Shown here: piece after piece, positions 25,527-34,687 of the stretch
Layout: each line of letters opens with the position of its first letter
Numbering within the stretch: position 1 is the stretch's first letter
NCBI RefSeq assembly: GCF_016734905.1
Contig: NZ_JAERPO010000002.1
Location: 1,197,524-1,261,523 of the forward strand
DNA length: 64,000 nt
From: Sphingopyxis jiangsuensis
Lineage (GTDB): Bacteria > Pseudomonadota > Alphaproteobacteria > Sphingomonadales > Sphingomonadaceae
Direction of reading: 5' to 3'
Program-made: the position numbers and the translations under genes
The notes under the pieces: generated by a model
Database searches by the model: none
Told to the model about the DNA's origin: nothing
What the model saw: the letters and a program-made list of their open reading frames with translations, nothing else

Positions 25527-26498
25527 CTAGACGACCCCCTGCGACCCCAACCAGTTCCACAGCAATTCGGGCCAGGTGGCGACCGGTAGCCCCGCGGTCT
25601 TCATCAGGCCAAAGCCATGTTCGCCGCGCGCAAACCAGTGCGCCTCGACCGATGCGCCGACCGCGCGCGTTGCCTGATGCAATCGCAGGCTGTTCTCGAT
25701 CTTCACCACGCTGTCGTCCTCGGCGTGGAGCAACCACAGCGGCGGCTGGTCGGCGCGCGCATTGCGGTCGGGCGAATAAAGGCGCGTGCGCGCGGCATCG
25801 GGCGCGGGGCCGAGTAGCTTCTCGCGGCTTCCGGGGTGCGCGACCTCCGCATCCATCGACACGACCGGATAGATGGCGGCGAGCGTATCGGGGCGCGCGG
25901 AAAGACCGTCGGCGGCGTCCACCGCCTCATAAACCGCCGCATCGAACCGCGTGAGCAGGCTCGTCGCGACATGGCCGCCCGCCGAAAAGCCGCCGAAGGC
26001 GACGCGCGCCGGGTCGATCCCGTCGGTTTGTGCGCGGCTGCGCGCCAGCCGCACCGCGCGCTGTGCGTCGGCGAGCGGGACGTCGGATCCGTTCGCCCAG
26101 CCATCGCCGGGCAGTCGATAGAAAAGAACGTAAACCGTGACCCCGCGCGCGGTCAGCCAGCGGGCAAGCTCATACCCTTCCTTGTCGACAACGACATAGC
26201 GATAGCCGCCGCCGGGCGCGAGGATGACCGCCGCGCCATTGGGCTTTGCCGGGCGGAAAATGTCGAGCCGCGGGCGCGTGATATGCTCGAGCATGCGGTC
26301 GCTTGCTTGCGGGTCGTCGCTGCGCTGGACGGTCCGTTCGACAAGCCCCGCGGGCGGCGTCAGATGCCCGTCGGGCCATAGGGCGATGCTCGCATCGGGC
26401 GTGAGCCCGGCAGGCCGGGTCCAGGCCTCGCGCGCCGCGGCGCTGGCGAAAGGCAGGGCGAGGCTGCCCGCGAGCAGCGCGCGGCGCCCGACCGTCAT
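25527..26498 (-). CDS. exported alpha/beta hydrolase, probable carbohydrate acetylesterase
   Basis: The 323-residue protein has a Tat/Sec-like leader (GRRALLAGSLALPFASAAA), an oxyanion motif APGGGYRYV, nucleophile elbow FGGFSAGGHVA, an acidic loop AEDDSVVKIE and a histidine loop GEHGFGL, giving a complete Ser-Asp-His set. This pattern is common in acetyl xylan/pectin esterases of the BD-FAE/endo-xylanase-acetylesterase type. It overlaps the cupin gene by 4 nt, as the third gene of the pectate lyase operon. Substrate is inferred from context. Confidence 0.82.
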   Translation of the reverse strand: MTVGRRALLAGSLALPFASAAAREAWTRPAGLTPDASIALWPDGHLTPPAGLVERTVQRSDDPQASDRMLEHITRPRLDIFRPAKPNGAAVILAPGGGYRYVVVDKEGYELARWLTARGVTVYVLFYRLPGDGWANGSDVPLADAQRAVRLARSRAQTDGIDPARVAFGGFSAGGHVATSLLTRFDAAVYEAVDAADGLSARPDTLAAIYPVVSMDAEVAHPGSREKLLGPAPDAARTRLYSPDRNARADQPPLWLLHAEDDSVVKIENSLRLHQATRAVGASVEAHWFARGEHGFGLMKTAGLPVATWPELLWNWLGSQGVV

Positions 26499-26896
26499 GG
26501 CGCAGGCTTTTCGTTCGGATAGGCAATGATCAGAACCAGCGGCTCGCTTCCGGTCTGGCGAATGCCGACATTGGCGCCCTTGTAGAGCCACGCCGCCATC
26601 CCGCCTTTCAGTTCGGCCTCCTCGCCGTCGGAGTGGACGATGCCGGTCCCCGACACGACATAATAGATTTCGTCGTGCGAAATCGGGTGGATGCCGATTG
26701 CAGCGCCGACGTGCAGCGCACGCTTGCGAAATTCGAAGCTGCGCGGCGCCGGCACATGGTCGCTGATCCGCCATGCGGTCGACATGCCGATCGCGCCATG
26801 CGGCGGGGCCTCTTGCCGCACCGTTTCGCCTTCGTCGATCACCACCATCGCCGGGGCGCCCACAGCGCCGAGCAGCAAGGCGGCGAGCGCGCTCAT
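26495..26896 (-). CDS. exported cupin-domain protein (possible KdgF-like activity)
   Basis: The 133-residue protein starts with a signal peptide (ALAALLLGAVGAPA) and is otherwise a single cupin barrel: HPISHDEIYYVVSGTG carries two His and a Glu that could bind a metal, followed by GGMAAWLYKGANVGIR. It overlaps both neighbours (ATGA), between a pectate lyase and an esterase. The cupin KdgF linearises 4,5-unsaturated galacturonate in other pectin degraders but is cytoplasmic; this one looks periplasmic. Function is therefore only suggested. The start at MSALAALLLG gives a proper signal peptide; upstream sequence is inside the lyase gene. Confidence 0.75.
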   Translation of the reverse strand: MSALAALLLGAVGAPAMVVIDEGETVRQEAPPHGAIGMSTAWRISDHVPAPRSFEFRKRALHVGAAIGIHPISHDEIYYVVSGTGIVHSDGEEAELKGGMAAWLYKGANVGIRQTGSEPLVLIIAYPNEKPAP

Positions 26897-28287
26897 TGCG
26901 CCTGCCCGCGCGAGGCGCGGTCGCGCGCCGACAGATGCTCCTGCGGCAGCGGTGCGGTCTGCGCCGGATAGCGTCCCGATTTCGGTTCCATCGTCGCGAG
27001 ATCCCATTCGGCCTCGACGAAGGGCGCGCGGACCGGCTCCTTGACCTCAGGATAGGCGCTGACTTCGCGTTCGTCGTCGATCACCTTGCCGCGCCCTTCG
27101 GCGACGAAGAACAACACGCGGATCTCTTCAGGGTCGCGTGCCCAAGGCCGCGCGCCGGCGGTTGCGAGCACCGAGGTTTCGACCGCGCGCGACGGCAGGA
27201 TACGATAGCCCGTGGTTGGCGCGAGCGGCGCCTTGGCGCGGATCAGCTTTGCCTCGGTTTCTCCGTAGCGCCCGAATTCGGGCAGCGGCTTGCCGTGGCG
27301 ATCAACGTGGAGATTGTCCTTGCCATAATATTCGAGGTCGCCGTCGCCGCCGAGCATCAGGAAGGGCAGCCCCTCGTCGGTGTCGTTGCCACCGCGCATC
27401 ACATTGCCGACCGCGGTGATCTGCCCCGTCACATAGTCGTGCCCGACCCATTCGAGATTCATCAGGTTGTACTGCACCGCTCGGTGCTGCGGGTTGTAGA
27501 TGAGGTTGTTGATCATCAGCGCCTGGCCGCCGCCCTTGATCAGCGGGTTGCGCTCGACATTATGCGCCCAGACGTTGCGGTAAAAGACGATACCCGTCGC
27601 ATTGTCGTGAATCAGCGATCCCTTGCTGTGCTCGCCCTTCGGATGGCTCGCATCGGCGAGGCCTTCGGCGGCAAGGTTGTTCGAAAAAGTGATGTTGTGG
27701 CTCGTGCCCTTGCGCCATTCATCGACAGTATTGCCGGTGAAGCGCGGACCCGACGCCGACATATTTTCGTCGATCGCCCACAGGAAGGTGCAATGGTCGA
27801 CGATGACATTGTGCGCGGCGACCGTCGAAAAGGCGTCGGCCTCCCACCCGCTGCGCTTCGGCTGACCATCGACCCCGGTATAGACGCGCAGGTGGCGCAG
27901 GATGACATCGTGCGTTCTGACGTCGATGCCGGTGCGGATCAGTGTGATGCCGGGTCCGGGTGCAGTCTGTCCGGCGATCGTCAGATAGGGATGTTTGATC
28001 TCGAGCGATTCGCGGCCCATGTCGATGACGCCGCCAACCTCGAACACCACGATGCGCGGTCCGGGCGTATCGATCGCGGCCTTGAGCGATCCCGGGCCGT
28101 CGGGCGCGAGCGTCGTCACCCGGATGATCTGCCCGCCCCGTCCGCCGGGAGTGGTGGCGGCGGGGCCGACCGCACCGGGGAAGGCTGTCGCGGCGACATC
28201 GGCTGCGGCTGTCTGGGCTGCGCCAGAGGGCACAACGCACGCGAGGAAAAGCGCGGCCAGCCAAGGTTTTTTGAGCATCCTGTCCAT
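26893..28287 (-). CDS. exported pectate lyase (PL1-like right-handed beta-helix)
   Basis: The 464-residue protein has a signal peptide (LAALFLACVVPSGAAQ) and the pectate lyase pattern AFPGAVGPAATTPGGRGG with GSLKAAI, then beta-helix rungs such as VIVDHCTFLWAIDENM, NITFSNNLAAEGL and FYRNVWAHNVERNP. It would cleave polygalacturonate outside the cytoplasm by beta-elimination, feeding the TonB receptor and the KduD branch. First gene of a three-gene operon, with a LacI-type operator 49 nt upstream. A second ATG 9 nt downstream (MLKKPW) is an alternative start. Endo or exo mode cannot be told. Confidence 0.88.
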   Translation of the reverse strand: MDRMLKKPWLAALFLACVVPSGAAQTAAADVAATAFPGAVGPAATTPGGRGGQIIRVTTLAPDGPGSLKAAIDTPGPRIVVFEVGGVIDMGRESLEIKHPYLTIAGQTAPGPGITLIRTGIDVRTHDVILRHLRVYTGVDGQPKRSGWEADAFSTVAAHNVIVDHCTFLWAIDENMSASGPRFTGNTVDEWRKGTSHNITFSNNLAAEGLADASHPKGEHSKGSLIHDNATGIVFYRNVWAHNVERNPLIKGGGQALMINNLIYNPQHRAVQYNLMNLEWVGHDYVTGQITAVGNVMRGGNDTDEGLPFLMLGGDGDLEYYGKDNLHVDRHGKPLPEFGRYGETEAKLIRAKAPLAPTTGYRILPSRAVETSVLATAGARPWARDPEEIRVLFFVAEGRGKVIDDEREVSAYPEVKEPVRAPFVEAEWDLATMEPKSGRYPAQTAPLPQEHLSARDRASRGQAQ

Positions 28288-28335
28288 CCTTTTTCTTTGG
28301 GTATTGACAAGTGTGTGACAATCCGCAATCTTTCT

Positions 28336-28347
28336 GACACCGGTTAC
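28336..28347. promoter_or_regulatory. LacI-type operator, copy 3 (pectate lyase side)
   Basis: GACACCGGTTAC in the 249-bp region between the divergent pectate lyase and TonB-receptor genes. It matches the copy at 21451 exactly. Confidence 0.75.
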
Positions 28348-28479
28348 CCCAATCGGTCAACGAGAAAATTGTCGGTGGGAGAGCGATTGCCCCGGCTGGC
28401 CGCACGATGCAGGCCGCCGACGTCACTCTTCGGAAAATATGAACAGGACGAATCGTTCGATTCGTTTGCGATTGGCAAA

Positions 28480-28491
28480 GTAACCGGTGTC
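28480..28491. promoter_or_regulatory. LacI-type operator, copy 4 (TonB receptor side)
   Basis: GTAACCGGTGTC, the reverse complement of copy 3, placed 45 nt before the receptor start codon. The two copies in this region are inverted, one per divergent gene, and 144 bp apart between first bases, a distance that could permit looping. Confidence 0.75.
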
Positions 28492-28536
28492 ATTTCTTGC
28501 ATGGGCAAGGGCGCGGGGCGATAAGGGAGGATGATA

Positions 28537-31332
28537 ATGTCTAATCACACGGCGCGAGGCACGCGTATATTGACCCGGCTTGCATGCGGCGCGTCGCTCG
28601 CCGCTATGGCGGTGTCGCCGGCATGGGCGCAGAATGCGATCGATGATGCACCCGCGGGAGAGGACGAGATTGTCGTCACCGGTTTCCGCGCATCGCTCGA
28701 CAAGGCGCTCGATCAGAAGCGCAACTCGACCGCAGCGATCGATGTGATCGTCGCCGAAGACATCGCCAAATTCCCCGACCAGAACCTCGCCGAATCGCTG
28801 CAGCGTATTCCCGGCATCTCGATCCAGCGTGACGCGGGCGAAGGTCGCGCGATCACCGTTCGCGGTCTTGGCGCGCAATTTACGCGCGTTCGCCTCAATG
28901 GCATGGAAACAATCGCGACCTCGACCGACGGCGCCTCGGCGAACCGTGACCGCGCGTTCGATTTCAACGTCTTTGCGTCCGAGCTTTTCACTTCGCTCGT
29001 TGTTCACAAGACGGCGTCGGCATCGCTCGACGAAGGCTCGCTCGGCGCAGTCGTCGATCTCAACACGGGCAACCCGCTCGGCGGCAAGGAAGGCTTGACC
29101 GTCGTTGCATCGGCGCAGGCGCGTTACAACGATCTGACGAAGGACGTTGACCCGCGTGTCGCGGGGCTGATCGCCTGGACGAATGTCGACCGCACTTTCG
29201 GGGTTTCGGCATCGGTCGCCTGGTCCGACTACACGACGCACGAGCTCGGCAACAACAGCGTCCGCTGGGCGCAGGCGCCGTTCCGCAGCGTCAACGGCGT
29301 GACCTGCATGTCGGGCTCGAATTTCGTCGCCAACCCGTCGCAGGCCTGCATCGACGTCGCCGAAGCCTTCCACCCGCGCATCCCGCGCTATGGCCTCGTC
29401 GCGCACGACCGCGAACGCCTTGGTGCGACCGCGTCGATCCAGTTCGAGCCGTCGGAGAACACGAAAATCTCGATCGACGGGCTTTATTCGAAGTTCAAGG
29501 AAACGCGCGACGAATATTGGGGCGAAGTGCTTCTGCGCAGCAACGAGCGCAACATCGACGTCTCCAACTATGTCATCGACGCCAACAATAATCTGATCTC
29601 GGCCGATCTCGACAATGTCTATGTCCGCACCGAGCGTTATTCGCGCGAGAGCGAGACCGAATTCTATCAGTTGTCGGGCCGTATCGAGCAGGCCTTGAGC
29701 GACACGTTCCGCGTGAAGCTGCTCGGCGGCTTCTCGCGCTCGGACGCCGACATCCCCGTCGAAACGACGCTCGCGTTCGACGACACCGATGCGACCGGCT
29801 ATCGCTACGACTATAGCGATATGAAGTTCCCGCTGCTGACCTTTGGTGCGGGGATCGAAAATCCGGGTTCGTTCGTGCTCGCTGAGTTCCGCGATCGTCC
29901 GTCCTTTCTGACCAACAAGTTCAAGACTTTTGCCGGCGATTTCGAACTCGACGTCTCCGACAGCTTCCAGCTGCTCGGCGGCGGCTTTTATCGCCAGTTC
30001 GATTTCGAAACGGTCGGCTTCCGCCGCGACAGCACCTATTGCGCAGCATTCCCCTGCGCTCCCGGCACCAGCGGCCTGCCGGTCACGGCCGACATCGCCG
30101 AGCTGTTCCAGCTCGGCAAGGCGGGACAGCCGTCGGGCAACACCAACGCTTGGATCGTCCCCGATCTTGCCGCGGGTACGGCGCTCATCGACCTCTACAA
30201 CCGCCCGGCCGTCCTTCAGCAGGGCGAACAGCGCGAGGTCACCGAAAAGACCTATGGCGGCTGGTTCATGACCGAATTCGAAACCGACATTCTCGGCATG
30301 CGGATGACGGGCAATGCCGGTGTGCGCTATGTGAAGACCGATCAGAGCTCGTCGGGCTTCACCAGCGGGACGTTCGTGACGGTCGACCGGACCTATGACG
30401 ACTGGCTCCCGTCGTTCAATATCAACCTGCACCCGACGGAGAACGTGATTCTGCGCGGCGCAATCGCAAAGGTCATCACGCGGCCGACGCTCGGCAGTCT
30501 GACTCCGGGCGGTGCGGTCGACCAGTTCAACTTCCGCATCACGTCGGGCAACCCGTTCCTCGAACCCTATCGCGCAACGACATTCGACCTCGCGGCCGAA
30601 TGGTATTTCGCGCCGGGCGCGCTGGCTTCGGTGGCGTTGTTCGCAAAGGATGTGGAGAGCTTCCCGATCTCGACCTCGCTGCAGGGTACCTATGCGTCGA
30701 GCGGCCTTCCGACATCCTTGCTGACGCCGGGAACGCCCGCGCACACGGCCGTCGTCGTTGGCGCCGACCCCAACCGTCAGTTCGAATTCCGCACGACGGG
30801 CAACGGTCCGGGTGCGAATCTGAAGGGCGTGGAATTCTCGCTGCAACTGCCCTTCTCGGTCTTCTCGGACTCGCTGCGCCATTTCGGCGTGCTCGGCAAC
30901 GCGACGTTCGTGAAGAGCGACGTCGATTACAGCATCGCTGGGCCGCTCGCCTATAACCCGGTCACAAACCGGCTCGAGGCGCAGCCCAACGGCACCTATA
31001 CGCAGCCGCTGCTCGGCCTCGCGAAGCGGGCGTGGAATGCGACCATCTATTATGACGATGGCAAATTCTCCGTCCGAACCTCGGCCGCATGGCGTAGCGC
31101 GTTCAACGACAGCACGAGCGGCAACAACAATGTCTTCGAAGGCTATGGCAGCTCGTTCAACGTCGACGCGTCGATCCGCTACCAGCTGACCGACAATATC
31201 GAACTGTCGATCGAGGGCACGAACCTGACCGACGACTACCGCTATCGCTTCACCGACCTCGAAGCGAACCGGAACTACGAGAACAACCATTATGGGCGCA
31301 CCTTCCTGTTCGGAGCGCGCTTCAAGATCTGA
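28537..31332 (+). CDS. TonB-dependent receptor, predicted oligogalacturonate transporter
   Basis: The 931-residue outer-membrane receptor has a signal peptide (ACGASLAAMAVSPAWAQ), a TonB-box-like EIVVTG, a plug domain (IAKFPDQNLAESLQRIPGISIQRD, ITVRGLGAQFTRVRLNGME) and a long beta barrel ending in the aromatic-type terminal strand TFLFGARFKI. It is of the large Caulobacter/Xanthomonas carbohydrate type. GGGAGG immediately precedes a first ATG but lies 6 nt from the second (MSNHTARG), so I start at the latter. Divergent from the pectate lyase and flanked by the shared operator; substrate is predicted from this context. Confidence 0.93.
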   Translation: MSNHTARGTRILTRLACGASLAAMAVSPAWAQNAIDDAPAGEDEIVVTGFRASLDKALDQKRNSTAAIDVIVAEDIAKFPDQNLAESLQRIPGISIQRDAGEGRAITVRGLGAQFTRVRLNGMETIATSTDGASANRDRAFDFNVFASELFTSLVVHKTASASLDEGSLGAVVDLNTGNPLGGKEGLTVVASAQARYNDLTKDVDPRVAGLIAWTNVDRTFGVSASVAWSDYTTHELGNNSVRWAQAPFRSVNGVTCMSGSNFVANPSQACIDVAEAFHPRIPRYGLVAHDRERLGATASIQFEPSENTKISIDGLYSKFKETRDEYWGEVLLRSNERNIDVSNYVIDANNNLISADLDNVYVRTERYSRESETEFYQLSGRIEQALSDTFRVKLLGGFSRSDADIPVETTLAFDDTDATGYRYDYSDMKFPLLTFGAGIENPGSFVLAEFRDRPSFLTNKFKTFAGDFELDVSDSFQLLGGGFYRQFDFETVGFRRDSTYCAAFPCAPGTSGLPVTADIAELFQLGKAGQPSGNTNAWIVPDLAAGTALIDLYNRPAVLQQGEQREVTEKTYGGWFMTEFETDILGMRMTGNAGVRYVKTDQSSSGFTSGTFVTVDRTYDDWLPSFNINLHPTENVILRGAIAKVITRPTLGSLTPGGAVDQFNFRITSGNPFLEPYRATTFDLAAEWYFAPGALASVALFAKDVESFPISTSLQGTYASSGLPTSLLTPGTPAHTAVVVGADPNRQFEFRTTGNGPGANLKGVEFSLQLPFSVFSDSLRHFGVLGNATFVKSDVDYSIAGPLAYNPVTNRLEAQPNGTYTQPLLGLAKRAWNATIYYDDGKFSVRTSAAWRSAFNDSTSGNNNVFEGYGSSFNVDASIRYQLTDNIELSIEGTNLTDDYRYRFTDLEANRNYENNHYGRTFLFGARFKI

Positions 31333-31351
31333 GTTTGACGATAGTCCCAGG

Positions 31352-31392
31352 AAAGGCCCGGTCTTCGTCCGCGAGGGCCGGGCCTTTCTTTT
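31352..31392 (+). terminator. rho-independent terminator after the TonB receptor
   Basis: AAAGGCCCGG (31352-31361) pairs with CCGGGCCTTT (31378-31387) and is followed by CTTTT. It separates the receptor from the GH43 gene, which may be transcribed by read-through or from an unrecognised promoter. Confidence 0.8.
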
Positions 31393-31408
31393 GCGAGAAG
31401 GAACGACG

Positions 31409-33037
31409 GTGACCGATCGACGCGATGTTCTGAAACTGGCGGGCGGCGGCCTGTTTGCCGCGGGCGTTGGAGGGGCGGGCACCGCGCTCGCAATGGCGCC
31501 GGGCGGTTCGGTGTCGACCGCAAGCGACCCCGCTGGCCCCGCTCCTGCCTGGGCGCGCGGCTTCGATGGGCAGCGCAAGGCCGACCTTGGCGACGGGCGC
31601 TTCCTCAATCCGATCATGGCCGGCGACCATCCCGATCCGTCGATCCTCAAGGATGGCGACGACTATTATATGACCTTCTCGACCTTCGATTCCTATCCGG
31701 GACTGGTCATCTGGCACTCGCGCGATCTGGTGAATTGGCGCCCCGTCGGTCCGGCGCTCACGCGCAATATCGGTGCGGTCTGGGCGCCCGAGCTTTGCAA
31801 GCACCGGGGGCGTTATTATCTCTACATCCCGACCAAAGGACCGAACACCAGCTGGGTGATCTGGGCCGACCGGATCGAGGGGCCGTGGAGCGACCCCGTC
31901 GACCTCAACCTTCCCAACCATATCGATCCCGGCCATGCGGTCGGCGAGGATGGGTCGCGCTGGCTGTTCCTGTCGGGCGGCGACCGCGTGCGCCTCTCCG
32001 ACGACGGCCTGTCGCGCATCGGTGAACCCGAACATGTTTATGATCCGTGGCGCTATCCGTCCGATTGGGTCGTCGAGGGATTCGCGCCCGAGGGACCAAA
32101 GATTACCCGCCACGGCGACTATTTCTACATGATCACCGCGGTCGGCGGGACCGCCGGGCCGCCCACGGGGCATATGGTCATCGCCGCGCGGTCGAAGTCG
32201 ATCCACGGCCCTTGGGAAAATTGCCTGCATAATCCGCTCGTTCGCACGACCTCCATATCCGAAAAATGGTGGTCGCGCGGCCATGCGACTTTGGTGGAGG
32301 GGCCCGCGGGCGACTGGTGGAGCGTCTATCACGGCTATGAAAACGGCTATTGGACGCTCGGGCGGCAGGCGCTGCTCGACCCCATCGAATGGACCCCCGA
32401 CGGCTGGTTCCGGATGAAGGGCGGGGACCTGTCGCAGCCGATCGCGAAACCGCGCGGCGGGACGGTCGCGGGGCCGCACGGCATGGCGCTGTCGGACGAT
32501 TTTTCGACGCTTGCGCTTGGCGCGAAATGGAATTTTTTCCGCCCGGCGCCCGACGAGGCCGCCCGCGCGCAGGTCGAAGAAGGCGCGCTCGTCCTGAAGG
32601 CGCGCGGCAAGGCGCCAGTCGATTCGTCGCCGCTGCTGCTCATCGCGGGCGACCAGGCCTATCGTTTCGAGTGCGACATCGAAATTGCGCCCGGCGGCAC
32701 CGCGGGGCTGATCCTCTTCTATGACGACAAGCTCTATTGCGGGCTCGGCTTTGATGGCGAGCGTTTCGTCACGCATCAATATGGCATCGAGCGCGCGCGT
32801 CCCGCCAACCCGCACGGCCGGCGGATGCGGATGCGCGTCACCAACGACCGGCACATCGTGACCTATGACACGAGCGGCGACGGCGGCAAGACATGGCAAC
32901 GCTTCGACCGCGGGATGGAGGTGTCGGGATACCACCATAATGTCCGCGGCGGTTTCCTGATGCTGCGTCCGGGGCTCTATTCGGCGGGAGCGGGCGAGGC
33001 GCGTTTTCGCAATTTCCGCTTCGAGGCGCTGGACTAA
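31409..33037 (+). CDS. Tat-exported glycoside hydrolase family 43 (beta-xylosidase/arabinofuranosidase type)
   Basis: The 542-residue protein has a twin-arginine leader (TDRRDVLKLAGGGLFAAG), then a five-bladed GH43 domain with the catalytic-base motif NPIMAGDHPDPSILK, strand DYYMTFSTFDSYPGLVIWHS and catalytic-acid motif VVEGFAPEGPKI, and a C-terminal beta-sandwich of about 190 residues (FECDIEIAPGGTAGLILFYDD) as in XynB-like enzymes. The GTG start follows AGAAGGA with 6-7 nt spacing; longer frames would cross the terminator. Likely trims arabinan or xylan side chains of pectin; the sugar is not determined. Converges on uxaA with a 4-nt overlap. Confidence 0.88.
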   Translation: MTDRRDVLKLAGGGLFAAGVGGAGTALAMAPGGSVSTASDPAGPAPAWARGFDGQRKADLGDGRFLNPIMAGDHPDPSILKDGDDYYMTFSTFDSYPGLVIWHSRDLVNWRPVGPALTRNIGAVWAPELCKHRGRYYLYIPTKGPNTSWVIWADRIEGPWSDPVDLNLPNHIDPGHAVGEDGSRWLFLSGGDRVRLSDDGLSRIGEPEHVYDPWRYPSDWVVEGFAPEGPKITRHGDYFYMITAVGGTAGPPTGHMVIAARSKSIHGPWENCLHNPLVRTTSISEKWWSRGHATLVEGPAGDWWSVYHGYENGYWTLGRQALLDPIEWTPDGWFRMKGGDLSQPIAKPRGGTVAGPHGMALSDDFSTLALGAKWNFFRPAPDEAARAQVEEGALVLKARGKAPVDSSPLLLIAGDQAYRFECDIEIAPGGTAGLILFYDDKLYCGLGFDGERFVTHQYGIERARPANPHGRRMRMRVTNDRHIVTYDTSGDGGKTWQRFDRGMEVSGYHHNVRGGFLMLRPGLYSAGAGEARFRNFRFEALD

Positions 33038-34524
33038 AGCGTAACGCCCGATTTCCAGATCGCGATGTCGCGTTCCTCGTTGCGCTCGGCGCAACTGGGG
33101 GCGCCCGATGCCGTGGCGCTTATCAGGTTCAGCAGCGTGTTCGACGCCGCATCGAAACCGGCGTCGAGCACCTGGCCGGCATCGAAATCGATCCAGCCCT
33201 GCTTGCGCTCGGCAAGCGCGCTGTTCGACGCGATCTTGAGCGTGGGGGCGGGAAAGCCGAGCGGGGTGCCGCGTCCGGTGGTGAAGAGGATGATCGTCGC
33301 CCCCGCGGCGGTGAGCGCGGTCGACGATACGGCGTCGTTCCCCGGCGCTTCGAGCAAAGTCAGTCCTGGCCGTGTCGCCACGCCGCCGTAACGCTGAACA
33401 TCGACGAGTGGCACCCTGCCGCCTTTCTGCACCGCGCCCAGGGACTTTTCCTCGAGCGTCGTGATGCCGCCCGCGATATTTCCCGGCGACGGATTTTCGC
33501 TCACCGGCTCGCCGTTACGGATGAAATAGTCCTTGAAATCGCGCACCAGTGCGACTGCATCGTCGAACACCGCTCGCGACGCTGCGCGATCCATCAAAAT
33601 CTGCTCGGCGCCAAAGATTTCCGGAATTTCGGTCAGCAGCACCTTGCCGCCTGCAGCGGCGACGGCATCGGCCATGCGCCCGACGAGGGGGTTTGCGGTC
33701 AGCCCCGACAAGCCGTCCGACCCGCCGCATTTGACCCCGAGCACGAGGTCGGAGAGCGGGCGTTCGCTGCGCGGCGTATCGGCGCACGCCGCCACCAGCT
33801 CGTCAACGAGCGCGAGGCACGCCGCCTCGTCATCCTCGACCGCCTGTGCCGAGAGCGTGTGGATATGTTCGCGGCGCTCCATTGGGATCAGGTCGAGCAG
33901 CGCGCCGAGCTGGTTGCTCTCGCACCCCAGCCCGACGATCAGCACGCCGCCTGCGTTGGGATGCTGCGCGAGCGCCGCGAGCAGCGCGCGCGTATGGCCG
34001 AGGTCGTCGCCGAGTTGCGAGCAGCCGAAGGGGTGCTTGAAGGCATGCACGCCGTCGACGCGTCCGGCATGGCGTGCGCCGGCAATTCGCGCAACGCGCG
34101 CGGCGAGGTTGCCGACGCAGCCGACGGTCGGAATGATCCATATCTCGTTGCGTGTCCCGACGCGTCCGTCGGCGCGCAGATAGCCCTGAAATCCCTGGGC
34201 GGCGATCGCCGGGCTATGCTCGCGACACGGCGCGTCGGCACCTTGAAAGCGAAAGGCGTCGCTGCCGTCGAGAGCAGTCACAAGATTGTGGCTGTGGACA
34301 TGCTCGCCCGCGGCGATGGCGGCGCTTGCTATTCCGATCGGAAAGCCGAATTTGACGACGGCTGCCCCCTGCGCAATCGGCGCGACCGCAAATTTATGAC
34401 CGCGCCCAATCGGCGTAGCGAGCCGCACCGGGACTCCATCAACGATGATGTCTTCGTCCGCGCCGAGGTCGCCAACCGCGGTGGCGACATTATCGGTCGA
34501 AACGATGTGGACGGCTTTCTTCAT
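33034..34524 (-). CDS. uxaA: altronate dehydratase UxaA
   Basis: UxaA dehydrates D-altronate to KDG. The 496-residue length matches the E. coli enzyme. The N-terminal SAF domain (residues ~1-95) includes IGRGHKFAVAPIAQGAAVVKFGFPIG and the HVHSHN motif; the large domain shows GYLRADGRVGTRNEIWIIPTVGCVG, GCSQLGDD and KCGGSDGLSGLTANPLVG. It is divergent from the hydratase-exuT-uxaC-uxaB genes across a 163-bp region containing the perfect operator. Its 3' end overlaps the GH43 gene, which points the other way. Confidence 0.96.
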   Translation of the reverse strand: MKKAVHIVSTDNVATAVGDLGADEDIIVDGVPVRLATPIGRGHKFAVAPIAQGAAVVKFGFPIGIASAAIAAGEHVHSHNLVTALDGSDAFRFQGADAPCREHSPAIAAQGFQGYLRADGRVGTRNEIWIIPTVGCVGNLAARVARIAGARHAGRVDGVHAFKHPFGCSQLGDDLGHTRALLAALAQHPNAGGVLIVGLGCESNQLGALLDLIPMERREHIHTLSAQAVEDDEAACLALVDELVAACADTPRSERPLSDLVLGVKCGGSDGLSGLTANPLVGRMADAVAAAGGKVLLTEIPEIFGAEQILMDRAASRAVFDDAVALVRDFKDYFIRNGEPVSENPSPGNIAGGITTLEEKSLGAVQKGGRVPLVDVQRYGGVATRPGLTLLEAPGNDAVSSTALTAAGATIILFTTGRGTPLGFPAPTLKIASNSALAERKQGWIDFDAGQVLDAGFDAASNTLLNLISATASGAPSCAERNEERDIAIWKSGVTL

Positions 34525-34648
34525 ATCATGGCTCGCAGCTCGGACCGATGCGGACTTGCTTTGGCTGGTTCACCGCAAGCCCGGATATACGCCCGTCCAC
34601 CTGAATGGGCGATCAATCGCTTCGGACGTCCGCTATTCACTTGCGTTT

Positions 34649-34660
34649 GACACCGGTGTC
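34649..34660. promoter_or_regulatory. LacI-type operator, copy 5 (perfect palindrome)
   Basis: GACACCGGTGTC, a perfect 12-bp palindrome, lies between uxaA and the divergent hydratase-exuT operon. As at copy 2, it overlaps a TTGACA (34647-34652) that could be a -35 box, although no good -10 is seen at 17 nt. Confidence 0.8.
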
Positions 34661-34687
34661 TCTTAAAGACTTTTTCGGTAGAGGGAA

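Noticed and set aside
31292..31408. An upstream extension of the GH43 gene
   Set aside because: The frame is open, but it crosses the terminator of the TonB receptor and destroys the twin-arginine leader position; the GTG with AGAAGGA upstream is better.
28423..31650. A 1075-codon open frame on the minus strand opposite the TonB receptor gene
   Set aside because: It is Arg/Val-rich with no recognisable domain, mirrors the codon structure of the receptor, and has no ribosome-binding site. High GC makes long antisense frames common here.
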